From assembly GCF_000817775.3 (NCBI RefSeq), contig NZ_JTHE03000027.1, positions 1 through 64,000 of the forward strand: DNA of 64,000 bases. The letters are read 5' to 3'. Made by a program: the position numbers and the translations under genes. The stretch is from Lyngbya confervoides BDU141951. GTDB taxonomy: Bacteria; Cyanobacteriota; Cyanobacteriia; Thermosynechococcales; Thermosynechococcaceae. Shown here piece after piece: positions 53,800-63,609 of the stretch (its first letter is position 1; each line of letters begins with the position of its first letter). The notes below the pieces were generated by a model. It was given only the letters and a program-made list of their open reading frames with translations, did no database searches and was not told the origin of the DNA.

Positions 53800-54537
53800 C
53801 CAGAGTGGTGGTAAGTTGAGGACCGTTGAGGGAGCTCTCCACTGATCGAGCGGACCCTCAGGATATTATGGGTATGGAATTTATGCAAACTGTGAACCTC
53901 AACTCCAACGGCGATAGCCAAAATCTCAATCCTCTCCTACAGAGTTTACTCTACATGTTACATAGAAAACACTAGATACCCAGGCGCCTTGATTTTCCCC
54001 TAACTCGCCCAAGGATTCTGTGCTGTTGCATTTTTAGGCTCAGCCTCAAACATCCTTCGTGCTGTCATGGCAAAATCCCAGTGAGTTGAGTTAATTCCTA
54101 TAGATTTGGGTATTATAGTCAGGTAAATGACTTATCAATCACATTCCTCAGAACATGCAGGCATAACAACAGATACCAAAACGTCATAACCTCTCAAAAG
54201 CGTAACTATCTTTAGATGTATCAGCGACAAGAGCATATGAGCCACGTTTTTTCCAAATTTTGAGCATCTGTTCGTGCGGATTTCTGCAACGATTGAATAT
54301 TAACTCCTAACATCGCCTCGATAAGCAGGAGACAATTTTGATCTCCTGAGAAGATAGGACAGTGTTTATTTGAGAAAATTCCTCAGAAAAATTGATCACG
54401 CACTTTCCTGAGGAAGAGCTTTTCTATTGGTCCTAATTGGGTGATGTTCAAAACTTTGATCATTCAGCTTTCATAGGAGAAGCTGTTTTTTTCATGCCCG
54501 ATTGCATCATTATTTTTATTTTTAGGGTAATAAATAA
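53800..54537. other. Long intergenic region before the McrB-like operon
   Basis: About 740 AT-rich bases hold no gene I can support; the only small ATG frame (53868-53975, 35 codons) matches nothing. It contains an 8-bp inverted repeat TTCCTCAG/CTGAGGAA (54379-54386 and 54408-54415) and the terminator-like hairpin at 54465-54492. The promoter of the downstream operon is expected here, but no box is certain. Confidence 0.5.
54465..54492 (+). terminator. Terminator/attenuator-like hairpin 45 bases before the operon start
   Basis: CAGCTT (54465-54470) pairs with AAGCTG (54480-54485), extendable by one T-G pair, and seven T's follow directly (54486-54492). On the + strand this is the form of a Rho-independent terminator. 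With the McrB-like ATG at 54538 it would sit in the operon leader, so conditional read-through is plausible. Confidence 0.6.
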
Positions 54538-56625
54538 ATGGAGTATTCCAAGAAATCATTTTTACTTTATCTACCTTTAGTGGCCAGCGTAGGCGGGGGA
54601 ATCATAATAGCTGCAGGCGGATCTGCTCCCCAATTTGTCGCGACTATGATGCTGACCGGAGGCGCAGGATATGCAACATCAGTAGTGGGGAAACAGTTGC
54701 AGGCCGGAAAATATAAAGGCATAGAACTAGAGAATGATTTTCTCCGAAGGGAACTGGCGAAAAGCCACAAGGCATTGGGGATACAAACAGACCTGGGACA
54801 GTTAGAAAAACAGAAGGCGCTTCTCAGTCGTGAGCTTGATCAACTGAATGTGCAGAAATTAGATTTAGAAAGAAGGATTCAAGCAATCGATCAAAGTAAG
54901 CCCGACTTGAATCAATTAGAGAAGCTACAGAACGATATCGGAAAATTAACGGCTCAAATCAATTTAGAGACAGGAAAGTTAGAGGCGATCGCCAATCAGA
55001 TTTCTGAGCGGGAGCAGCAGCGAGACAACTTAGAAAATCTAACGGCTCAGATTCTACAAAAACAAGCAAGCATCACAGAGTTAAACGATAAGCTCCGGCA
55101 TTTAAACCAACAAGCCGTTGAATTAGAGCTATTTCGTAGCACCTACGATGCCCTCCAACGAGATAAGGACAACCTGACATCTAAAAAGCAGCAGCTCGAG
55201 TCTGAATTACCCAGGCTTGAGCAAGAGCGGGATCGTATATTGGAAAGTATTAATCGCTTAGAAACGCAAGCCCAACAAGCGAATGCCTTACGAAATGAGA
55301 TTGAGGAGCTAGAGGCAAAGCGTCGACACGTAAACTCTGAGGTGAGTAGCTTATTGAGGCAATTTTCACAATTAGACTCTGAAAATCAACGCAAAGAAAA
55401 CGAGATTGCCGACAAGGAACGTAAACTTCAGAACATCAACCAAGAGATTCAGGAGCGCAAGGGAGAGCTGGCGGAAATCGAAAAAGGAGTCAAGGATGCA
55501 TTCCAAGCCTTGGAAATACCAGTACACCTGGATGCAACCCAATCCCGAAGCCTCATTAACGAAGGAGAGTTCCTAAATCAGTTTAAGCAGTACCTGCAGG
55601 ATAAGGGGCTGGTTTTCCCGCAAAGGGTCATCCATGCCTTCCATACTTCTTTGAAAGTGCAAGATATTTCCGCATTAGTAATTTTGGCAGGGATTAGCGG
55701 CACTGGTAAAAGTGAGTTGCCCCAAGCCTACGCCGAATGCATAGGAGCCCCTCTGGTCATGCTTCCAGTGCAACCCCGATGGGACTCTCCCCAAGATCTG
55801 CAAGGCTTCTTCAACTATATGGAGAAAAAATATAAGCCCACAGAGCTGATGCGTTTTCTCTATCAACATCAACGTCAAGAGACCTTAAAAGGGAGAATGG
55901 TGCTGGTGCTTCTAGATGAAATGAATCTGGCCAGAGTTGAATACTATTTCAGTGATTTTCTCTCTAAGCTAGAAAGTAGAAGAAATAAGAAAACCTACCT
56001 GGAGTTAGATGCAGGAAGTCTGAAGCTTACTGACCAACAGCGTCAGGTTTTGATTCCAGAAGAGTTTTTATTTGTGGGGACTATGAATGAGGACGAAACA
56101 ACCCAATCCCTCTCAGACAAGGTACTCGACCGCGCGAATGTCCTAACCTTTGGCCGCCCACCAGAACTTAAGCTTCGAGGTGCCGCAACCAAGCCTTCAC
56201 CGTCAAGCGATTACATCTCTTGGGAGAATTTTCAAAGGTGGACAAAGGACCCAAATGACATTCTTGAGGTAACCGAGGCAGTTCATGAATACGTCGATAA
56301 GGCCAACCATATCATGGAGTCTCTAGGCCGTCCCTTTGCACACCGAGTGTACCAGGCGTTTGCAAAGTACGTTGCCAATTATCCCAATGCTGACCAAGAT
56401 GAGGCAATTCGAAATCAAGCTATCGCAGATCAATTTGGCCAGAAATTATTGCCAAAACTTCGGGGAGTCATGGTGGAAGAGAGAACGGTGAAGGAGTCCT
56501 TAGATGCCTTGGAAAGACTTCTCGCTCAATTAGGAGATGAAGCCCTCAGTCAAGCCTTTGAAAAGGCTCGTCTAGGCCATTATGGACAATTCCAGTGGCA
56601 GGGAGTCGTTTATCCCCAAGATTAA
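54538..56625 (+). CDS. Membrane-anchored coiled-coil McrB-like AAA+ ATPase
   Basis: The 695-residue protein has two hydrophobic segments at about 8-26 and 31-50 (LLYLPLVASVGGGIIIAAGG; FVATMMLTGGAGYATSVV). A ~250-residue coiled coil (about 60-325) rich in Leu/Glu/Lys/Gln follows. An AAA+ domain carries Walker A AGISGTGKSEL near 383-393, Walker B MVLVLLDEMNLARVEY near 455-469, and the McrB-type TMNEDETTQSLSDKVLDRA near 512. McrB motors drive a cognate nuclease; the long coiled coil and membrane anchor are unlike standard McrB and recall CoCoNuT systems. It heads a five-gene operon. Confidence 0.82.
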   Translation: MEYSKKSFLLYLPLVASVGGGIIIAAGGSAPQFVATMMLTGGAGYATSVVGKQLQAGKYKGIELENDFLRRELAKSHKALGIQTDLGQLEKQKALLSRELDQLNVQKLDLERRIQAIDQSKPDLNQLEKLQNDIGKLTAQINLETGKLEAIANQISEREQQRDNLENLTAQILQKQASITELNDKLRHLNQQAVELELFRSTYDALQRDKDNLTSKKQQLESELPRLEQERDRILESINRLETQAQQANALRNEIEELEAKRRHVNSEVSSLLRQFSQLDSENQRKENEIADKERKLQNINQEIQERKGELAEIEKGVKDAFQALEIPVHLDATQSRSLINEGEFLNQFKQYLQDKGLVFPQRVIHAFHTSLKVQDISALVILAGISGTGKSELPQAYAECIGAPLVMLPVQPRWDSPQDLQGFFNYMEKKYKPTELMRFLYQHQRQETLKGRMVLVLLDEMNLARVEYYFSDFLSKLESRRNKKTYLELDAGSLKLTDQQRQVLIPEEFLFVGTMNEDETTQSLSDKVLDRANVLTFGRPPELKLRGAATKPSPSSDYISWENFQRWTKDPNDILEVTEAVHEYVDKANHIMESLGRPFAHRVYQAFAKYVANYPNADQDEAIRNQAIADQFGQKLLPKLRGVMVEERTVKESLDALERLLAQLGDEALSQAFEKARLGHYGQFQWQGVVYPQD

Positions 56626-56656
56626 ATGAACTTGGTTGACATGATGATGATAAGCA

Positions 56657-58174
56657 ATGCTAATTTATGCCAGTCTAGCAGACTACCTGAATAATAAAGT
56701 TTGTCCAGATGTCCTTCCCCAACTAAAAGGCAGCGATCGCCCAATCTTGGTTCTAGAGGGTCAAGAAAAACTGGCAACACAATATCCTTTCCTAATGGAG
56801 CGTCAAACGAAAGTTTATGAGATTGGATTCCCTTGGGTTCAGGTCGCAGATTGGGAGAATCACAAGGCAATCAGGCAGAATATCACCGTTGAGATAGAGG
56901 CAGAAGTTAACATCTGTGTCGAATTTCAGCTGACGGATGAGGTTCTTGATGAAACTCAAATTAGCAATGATGAAGATACGGCACAAGCGTTAAAGGAGTT
57001 GCTAGGGGTCCAGTGCGACCGCACAACAGCGGAAATAATCACGTTATTCATCAGCCTCTTCGATCACATGCGAGGTGAGCAGAATCATGGATCTCAGAGC
57101 TCCGGTTCGATTCTCAGAATTTCAGATACTCTGACTCAGTTGAGTGATGCTGATGCGCGGCTGCCCCTCGTATTAGCCCTAAACCGCCGTTATGACTTAC
57201 GCCATAAACTGGAATTGATTGCGCCAAAGCTGCGATCGCAGCTCACTCGCACAGCCGAACTGATGCCCCTTGGACACATTCAGGAAATGGACGCCTACTG
57301 TCTAAGAGACTACGTCCGCCGACCTGGACGTAAAGCCACTGAAAAAGCCGGGGCAAGGCAACAATTGATGGGTATTAAACGCTATCACAGCTTTAATACT
57401 CCTGAAAATCGCTTTCTAAAAGGATTCTGTGACTTATTACACTTAGACTGCCGTGACTATCACGAATTCTATGCAGAGGCAAGGTTACTTGAACGAGCAA
57501 TTGACCGTTTTCGGCAGGAGTCGAGCGTACAGGAAATCCCTCGAACCAATACCTTTCTTACAAAAGCAAACTATGTTTTGCAGCAAAATCCAATATATCG
57601 AAGTTTCTATCAGGCATATCTGGATTATGCAAAGCGTCGAACTGAAAAAGAAAATATTTGGAGTTTTCGCCAAGCACTTTTAGTGGATGTTGTAACGGTT
57701 GTATTTGTAGCATCTCTTCTAAATCTCGAAGGAAGTTATGTACCCCCCACTGCATCTATCAACATCCGATCTGTCCCCATTCGTGGGGAATATTTACTTA
57801 GAGATACATCCACTATCGTGAACTGTATTCTCCAATCAGCTGCTATCACCTTTGAAATTTCTCACCCGACCAAACCGGTGCTGGGGGATTTACAGCTCAA
57901 AGTTAGCGTACAATCATTCTCAGATCAGACAAGAGAGACTTATCGATTACCAGTTTGGATTTATTGGTACAAACCATCAAAGCACATAGCACAGATCAAA
58001 AAGAAGGGTATATATATCTATCTTTTTGATCGGCAAGATAAAGGTTCAGAAGAAGATTTAAATCCTGAAGATCTCACTTGCTTAAAACTTCCACATCCGC
58101 TTAATGAGTCCTTAATAGAAGGGATGCAATCCCTAACAAATTTACTATGGAAACTAATGGAAAGCTTCCTATAA
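56657..58174 (+). CDS. DUF2357 (McrC-like) partner protein
   Basis: The 505-residue protein has the DUF2357 segment: GARQQLMGIKRYHSFNTPEN followed by RFLKGFCDLL at about 233-262. DUF2357 proteins are usually McrC relatives ending in a PD-(D/E)XK nuclease and pair with McrB-like ATPases, exactly as here. In the C-terminal part I do not find an intact D...(D/E)xK. The nearest is LGDLQLKV near 411, where the acidic residue before xK is missing, so this copy may be non-catalytic. It overlaps the next gene by 28 bases. Confidence 0.7.
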   Translation: MLIYASLADYLNNKVCPDVLPQLKGSDRPILVLEGQEKLATQYPFLMERQTKVYEIGFPWVQVADWENHKAIRQNITVEIEAEVNICVEFQLTDEVLDETQISNDEDTAQALKELLGVQCDRTTAEIITLFISLFDHMRGEQNHGSQSSGSILRISDTLTQLSDADARLPLVLALNRRYDLRHKLELIAPKLRSQLTRTAELMPLGHIQEMDAYCLRDYVRRPGRKATEKAGARQQLMGIKRYHSFNTPENRFLKGFCDLLHLDCRDYHEFYAEARLLERAIDRFRQESSVQEIPRTNTFLTKANYVLQQNPIYRSFYQAYLDYAKRRTEKENIWSFRQALLVDVVTVVFVASLLNLEGSYVPPTASINIRSVPIRGEYLLRDTSTIVNCILQSAAITFEISHPTKPVLGDLQLKVSVQSFSDQTRETYRLPVWIYWYKPSKHIAQIKKKGIYIYLFDRQDKGSEEDLNPEDLTCLKLPHPLNESLIEGMQSLTNLLWKLMESFL

Positions 58175-59580
58175 CCAAGGCCCTTACCGCACTTCACAGT
58201 ATATTGGAAAGACCGTACCAGGTGATTCGAGAACGCTCAGATTTGAATCTCCCAGCCTCAAAAAGTATCTTTCCATTTAGAAAAACACAGCGAGAGGCTT
58301 TAGAGCTTGCCTTATCCAATGCACCGGTTGTTGCAATCGCAGGACTACCAGGAAGCGGTAAAACCGAGATTGCAATGGATGCACTGCAGACAGCGATCGC
58401 TCACCAGCGATCAACATTGGTGGTTTCTCCATTTAGCAGCACCTTTCATCGCTATAAACAACTGCCTGTTCCGTTTCTAGAACTGAATAATGCCCAGGAC
58501 TATCGTCAGAATGTGCGAACATGGGTCAGGCAACAGCTTCAAACCACACAGTTAGATTTTGTCCCACTCCACTGGCTTGAAGATCTACTTTTCAAAGAAC
58601 TGCAGATCAGAAAATCCCGTCAATTTTGGTTGGGTTTGCTGACACCAGAAGAGCAAGACGATAAAATTGAGAGATTAAGGCTAGAAATACAGAATATTTT
58701 CCCGAACATTCATGAAAAACGACGGGATTTGCTAATGCATCGGTTGAGGAAATCCTATCGACTACTAGAACAACAAGAGCATTTATTCCAAGACTACACA
58801 AGCCTAAGCGAACGAGCAATCGAACAAATTGTGGATGAAGTGATTACTCATATACAACCGCTTACTCTCTGCCACATCAATAACCTAAAAGTCATTGAAA
58901 ATCGTAGCTTTGATCTGGTTATCATCGAAGATGGTCATCACCTACCTGAGAGGCAATTGAAGAAAGTTGCGATCCATGCCCACAAACTTGTAATAATGGG
59001 AGAGTTAACAAAATCGAACGGCTTACTAGATCACTTTTTTCACAACTTACTTCCTGCTTATCGGATCATAATTACTGAAAATCATCGACTTCATCCCAAT
59101 CTGGCTAATCATATATTTCCTGCGCTATATCCATCCCAGCCCATTCCCTATACTCCTTTGCTATCGAGTCGTAATGTATTAGAACAGATTTATTGCCGTT
59201 TACAGTGGATAGATGTCAAGTCATCAGAAAACCTTATTCAAGCTCTATATCAAAATATCGAAGACAATAAGGTAGAAAATCTCTGCATACTTACCAATTC
59301 AAATCAACTATCTGATCAGTTAAAAGCACAGTTCCCTAAATTATCTGACCTAGTTTTCTCTAATTTTGAAGACATAGTCGGACGAGAGTTCCACTCCCTA
59401 ATTTACGCTTGTGATTCTCATAATCAAAGCCCATTTAATTATGGTGATTTACGAATAATTTTCACTAGAGCCAGAGAGTACATAACTGTCATTGGAAATA
59501 GGAATCACTTCCAAAAATTGTTTAAACAAATCTCCTCTAAATTCCATTACGTAAGAAATATTGAGATTCTCGAGGACTAA
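58147..59580 (+). CDS. Superfamily 1 helicase-like protein with altered motif II
   Basis: The 477-residue protein has an N-terminal Q-motif-like FRKTQREALELAL, motif I AGLPGSGKTEIA at about 64-75, motif III-like KLVIMGEL, motif IV-like ITENHRLHPN, motif V IVGREFHSLIYA and motif VI IFTRAREYITVIGN. Motif II reads DLVIIEDGHHLPE, so the usual DEAD/DExx is EDGH. The order fits UPF1/DNA2-type SF1 helicases, but hydrolysis may be weakened. It starts inside the DUF2357 gene and ends three bases before the PLD gene, so all are co-expressed. Confidence 0.75.
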   Translation: METNGKLPITKALTALHSILERPYQVIRERSDLNLPASKSIFPFRKTQREALELALSNAPVVAIAGLPGSGKTEIAMDALQTAIAHQRSTLVVSPFSSTFHRYKQLPVPFLELNNAQDYRQNVRTWVRQQLQTTQLDFVPLHWLEDLLFKELQIRKSRQFWLGLLTPEEQDDKIERLRLEIQNIFPNIHEKRRDLLMHRLRKSYRLLEQQEHLFQDYTSLSERAIEQIVDEVITHIQPLTLCHINNLKVIENRSFDLVIIEDGHHLPERQLKKVAIHAHKLVIMGELTKSNGLLDHFFHNLLPAYRIIITENHRLHPNLANHIFPALYPSQPIPYTPLLSSRNVLEQIYCRLQWIDVKSSENLIQALYQNIEDNKVENLCILTNSNQLSDQLKAQFPKLSDLVFSNFEDIVGREFHSLIYACDSHNQSPFNYGDLRIIFTRAREYITVIGNRNHFQKLFKQISSKFHYVRNIEILED

Positions 59581-59583
59581 GAA

Positions 59584-61239
59584 ATGAAAATCAGTTTAGA
59601 CATAACAGGTTACTATGAGCGTTTTACAAACAGTGGAGATATACTCCAGAAAACGTCCCTTAAAAGTTTACTAAGAGACCTTCATCAAATTGCCAGTGAT
59701 AACCGGCGGTATTGCTTATCAAGCGTACATCAATCCTTTGGGCTAAATTTTTTGTCTATGGATTCATTAACGCATTTAATGAGGCATTATTCGGATGAAG
59801 CCTTATTGATGACAGATTATTTATTACGTCCTCTCATAAAAGATTCGGGTGGGCCAGTTTCTCGAAAATTCAGCTATCGATTCATCCCAAATGAATGGAA
59901 TAATTTTGTTATTGATCTTGTTCCAGATGATCCCCAGATCCCTATATTTATAAGCGATCGTCAGGAAGGAAATTATCAATTATTACTAGAAGAAAACCTT
60001 GGTACACCAGTACGAACTTACCGACTGGAAGCAATCCGTAATCTAGAGGAATTATTTCATAAGCATCCAGAAAAAGTGCTTCGTCTTGCACTACGCAGCC
60101 TCAACCTTGAGGAATTTCCCATTGATCTTCCCAATAACTGTACCGCATGGCTCTCAGTGAGTGATCTTCCTTCTAACTTACGACAGGATATTAATCAAAT
60201 AAAGAATCAAGAGGAATCCCCAAGTCTTTCAAACTCCCTAGAAAGGCCATTGTGTGAGTACCAAGTTCAATATCCTACAATTCTAGGATATGAAGAAATT
60301 ATTGCAAATTTAGCCCCTGCAGAACATATTCGTCCTAGTACAGATATACAGATTGGTCGTGGTATTCATAGAAATATCTTACAGGATGTAATCAAAAATG
60401 CACAAAAATTTCTCATGATATGCAGCTATCGACTCGAGGATCCCGAGATTATAGAGCAGATTACTCAGAAATCACAACAGATTCCTGTTTGGATCCTAAC
60501 TGACTTTAATAATAATGTACAAGATCGAGTAGATGGAACTATAGATGAATTGACAGATTCAGACTATATCAATTCAGATCTTAAAAAAAAGAGATGCTTA
60601 AGGATCCTCAATCGAGAATGCATAGGTTTTAGAAGTGGAAACGTGCATCTTAAGACTTACCTTAGCGAAAAATCAGCTTATCTGGGATCTTGCAACCTAA
60701 CTGGAGGAAGTTTAGAGCGAAATGGTGAAGCCGGAATGCTATGGCACAATACGCCGGAACACGAATTTTTGATTAAGTACTTTCAACATTTATGGTCGAG
60801 TCATACAACTGCTAAAGCGCAGCCTGCACCTCAAGGTTTTCAAATAACAAGCTTTCGAGGGGAAATCACCCCATCACCCCATCATCCTCAATTTCTAGAT
60901 CAGCATACTTTTCGAAAAGATTTAGATAAATCACTAAGAAAGCTATCAGGAAAAAAGATTAGGATTTACACCCGCAATTTTAACCCTACTCCTACTCAGT
61001 TTAACCTACTGAGTGACCAACAGACGCGCCTGTTCTACGGACAATATAATCAGTGTAAATTTCGAGCAAAAAAAATCAATAATCTCCATGCCAAAATTAT
61101 AATCATTGGTAGAGAAATCGCATACATTGGATCTCAAGACTTCGCTTTTGGTAAAAATTCATTAATAGATCTTACCTATAAAACTACTGATATTTCAGAA
61201 ATAAGTACAATCATTTCAAAAGTTCAGGATCTACATTAA
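59584..61239 (+). CDS. PLD-superfamily phosphodiesterase-like protein
   Basis: The 551-residue protein has two C-terminal PLD half-sites. The first, VHLKTYLSEKSAYLGSCNL near residue 356, keeps H-x-K, but Glu stands where HKD motifs have Asp. The second, HAKIIIIGREIAYIGSQDF near 500, has Gly in that position. GS(C/Q)(N/D) follows each. The N-terminal ~250 residues do not match a family I know. PLD nucleases work through the His of each site, so activity remains possible. In the operon it could be the effector nuclease, or a nucleic-acid-binding relic. Confidence 0.75.
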   Translation: MKISLDITGYYERFTNSGDILQKTSLKSLLRDLHQIASDNRRYCLSSVHQSFGLNFLSMDSLTHLMRHYSDEALLMTDYLLRPLIKDSGGPVSRKFSYRFIPNEWNNFVIDLVPDDPQIPIFISDRQEGNYQLLLEENLGTPVRTYRLEAIRNLEELFHKHPEKVLRLALRSLNLEEFPIDLPNNCTAWLSVSDLPSNLRQDINQIKNQEESPSLSNSLERPLCEYQVQYPTILGYEEIIANLAPAEHIRPSTDIQIGRGIHRNILQDVIKNAQKFLMICSYRLEDPEIIEQITQKSQQIPVWILTDFNNNVQDRVDGTIDELTDSDYINSDLKKKRCLRILNRECIGFRSGNVHLKTYLSEKSAYLGSCNLTGGSLERNGEAGMLWHNTPEHEFLIKYFQHLWSSHTTAKAQPAPQGFQITSFRGEITPSPHHPQFLDQHTFRKDLDKSLRKLSGKKIRIYTRNFNPTPTQFNLLSDQQTRLFYGQYNQCKFRAKKINNLHAKIIIIGREIAYIGSQDFAFGKNSLIDLTYKTTDISEISTIISKVQDLH

Positions 61240-61254
61240 CAAAGACTAAAAATA

Positions 61255-63609
61255 ATGACTATATTTATTAATCTTGAGTCATATCTTCAATGTTGCCAAT
61301 ATGCTCATCTGTATGGAGAAGATCCCAGATCTTTTATTCCGCTCAAGAATTCATTGCCCTTAGCCTACCATGATTTCTGTAGTCGCCACGTATCTGCACC
61401 GTATTTACCGTCCCCAGCTTTGACCCACGCTCAGCCTGTTTCCTTAGGTCCGCGCCAAGTAGACATATCACAGAACTTTCAACATATTGGTATGAAGCTT
61501 GATCAATCCGTTGATCAAACATTTATTGTGAGAGAGGTCAATTCCCTAGCCTTGAAGTCACTAGCAATTCAATCTCAATATCTTTATGCCAACGTCTATC
61601 GATATTGGAATTATGCTCATCAGCTTCAATCTATTGTTTCGACTTCGACGAGGCTCATACTCTATGATCTAGATTGCTTTACACCAGCTTGTGTAATACC
61701 ACTCTCGTTTGAAAAAGCATTGAATGCTCCTTTTCCTATTCCTATTGTTGATACTCGCCTGCTCGATCAATATAAATCCTTGAGTTTAGAACAATCCCAT
61801 GAAAAAATATATGACGATATTTGTAAGGAAATATCTGACAGAATAGTTATTGATCTTGGGCTCAGTTCTTCTCAGAGTAGGTTCGTTCAGTGCTACCTCC
61901 AAAAAATCAACCTATTTCAGAGCATCGATTTTGGATTTCAGAAATCTATTCCTCTAATTATCGAAGCTAATCATCGATTTTATCAATACAATTTATCAAT
62001 TGAGTTACTGGAAGAAGTGGTCATCAAACACTTGCCGATCTCAAGGTTGAGACAAATCACCAAAGATCATACAGAGTATAAGTTCATTTTAATCAGTCAT
62101 TATACTCGACTGCCTGGAATTAATGAAAAAATTCAGGAACAATGCGATAATTCACTATTTATTGTAGACACTAAATCTAGCATTTTTTCCGAAATATGGA
62201 AACAGAGATGCGATGAAAAATTTCCATTGTACGGGCATCAGTTAGACAAGATTAGCTTTTTCGTAAAACGTGCGGGTCAAATATCAGAGATCATGCTTCC
62301 TCAAAAAGTATGCTACGAGGGAGAGAAAGAAGTAACTATATATGGTCAGTATAAAAGTGATGGGCTGTCAACTGAAACCTTCCCTTTGAAATTTTCCAAA
62401 GTTGAATTGCCCTTCCAGATCAATGATGCCATATTTATAGATAGTCAAACGAATAAAGAGCAAGCTTATTTAATCGAAAATCGTTTTTACCAGGAAAATT
62501 CTGTCCTCGATGTTAGAATTCGCTTTAGATTTCAGCCTGGGTTTTCCCCAAAGTTAGAGGTCCTAGATAGTCAAAATCGAATTCTCAAATCTAGCCTGGT
62601 TGATCGATCTTTATCACTTGAAGTATCGGATTCATTAACCTTTATTCCAAGCTGTCAAATTAGTGAATTTCGCAAACGAAAATCTGCTGAGGCAATACAA
62701 AGGCTGATTCACCCTGATCTTGCAAGTCAATTCAATAGATTTATAGCCTGTGCCAACAACATACAACAATCGTCTATTTCCACCCCAGAGATTGAGCAAA
62801 CAATAATCAATCTTAAATCGGCTTGGACAAATTGCTTCCGGCCTAACAATAATAAATTTTTCATCTTAGTATTTGACAAGAACCAGGATTTGTCTCCCGT
62901 TATACATGCCTATAATCAACTAGAAACCAAGATAAAAACTTTAAATTCTCTGGTCGGTCCTAGCTCAATTCCATCCCTGAAGCAGGCTTATTCTACTTTT
63001 ATCTATATCTTAGGTGGGGGTTATGCCTTAACTCAAGATATCGACCTGGATTTTTTATTTTGTAGCGAGACTTTATCCCGTCCCAGAAAAAATTCAATTG
63101 CTTGGGATCAGAAGATTCTTGCGGCTGCCAAAGTGGCCTGCACAAGACATCGCCAAGAGCTATTTTTTAAACTTTTTAGAATGCATACAAAATATCGAAA
63201 TAAGCACTTCTTTGAAACAAATGAATATATTTGGGGATATGCTCGTCTTCTACTATGGTATGCAGATATATATAGTTTCATATCTTCCAAAACCTATCAA
63301 GAGAACTATACCCTACTCCTTCATTACTGTTTGTCATTAAATGCAAAGGATAACCGTAATACATCCTATCTTAAGGACGCCTTAATTTCGCTAATTTATA
63401 TGTTGACGTTTCGCGAACGTGATCCTCAGTTTGTGAATAAAGAATCTCAGGAGTATCTTGATTCTAAAAAGTTGTGTCAACGTTTGGCAGAGACACCCAT
63501 TCTGTCAAGACAAGCAAATTTAGATCTACCACTAAATCATGTCTTTGAGAATATTCTGGAGGGATCTGCCACTCAAGAGCAAGTTAGAAACATGATTGAA
63601 ATTGACTAG
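61255..63609 (+). CDS. Large protein of unknown function, last gene of the defence operon
   Basis: This 784-residue protein follows the PLD gene by 15 bases. I recognise no family. An N-terminal third is rich in Tyr/His (YLQCCQYAHLYGEDP), a middle part looks beta-rich (VTIYGQYKSDGLSTETFPLK), and the last ~250 residues are helical (RHRQELFFKLFRMHTKYRNK, then NEYIWGYARLLLWYADIY). No signal peptide, membrane span, Walker motif or nuclease motif is seen. Codon and base use match the four genes before it, so it is part of the same system. Confidence 0.8.
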   Translation: MTIFINLESYLQCCQYAHLYGEDPRSFIPLKNSLPLAYHDFCSRHVSAPYLPSPALTHAQPVSLGPRQVDISQNFQHIGMKLDQSVDQTFIVREVNSLALKSLAIQSQYLYANVYRYWNYAHQLQSIVSTSTRLILYDLDCFTPACVIPLSFEKALNAPFPIPIVDTRLLDQYKSLSLEQSHEKIYDDICKEISDRIVIDLGLSSSQSRFVQCYLQKINLFQSIDFGFQKSIPLIIEANHRFYQYNLSIELLEEVVIKHLPISRLRQITKDHTEYKFILISHYTRLPGINEKIQEQCDNSLFIVDTKSSIFSEIWKQRCDEKFPLYGHQLDKISFFVKRAGQISEIMLPQKVCYEGEKEVTIYGQYKSDGLSTETFPLKFSKVELPFQINDAIFIDSQTNKEQAYLIENRFYQENSVLDVRIRFRFQPGFSPKLEVLDSQNRILKSSLVDRSLSLEVSDSLTFIPSCQISEFRKRKSAEAIQRLIHPDLASQFNRFIACANNIQQSSISTPEIEQTIINLKSAWTNCFRPNNNKFFILVFDKNQDLSPVIHAYNQLETKIKTLNSLVGPSSIPSLKQAYSTFIYILGGGYALTQDIDLDFLFCSETLSRPRKNSIAWDQKILAAAKVACTRHRQELFFKLFRMHTKYRNKHFFETNEYIWGYARLLLWYADIYSFISSKTYQENYTLLLHYCLSLNAKDNRNTSYLKDALISLIYMLTFRERDPQFVNKESQEYLDSKKLCQRLAETPILSRQANLDLPLNHVFENILEGSATQEQVRNMIEID

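Noticed and set aside
53868-53975. 35-codon ATG frame in the long spacer
   Set aside because: No homology, no strong ribosome-binding site, and a length expected by chance in 740 bases.
53800-54537. tRNA or small structured RNA in the 740-base spacer
   Set aside because: No cloverleaf with a CCA-proximal T-loop pattern was found; only the simple hairpins reported.
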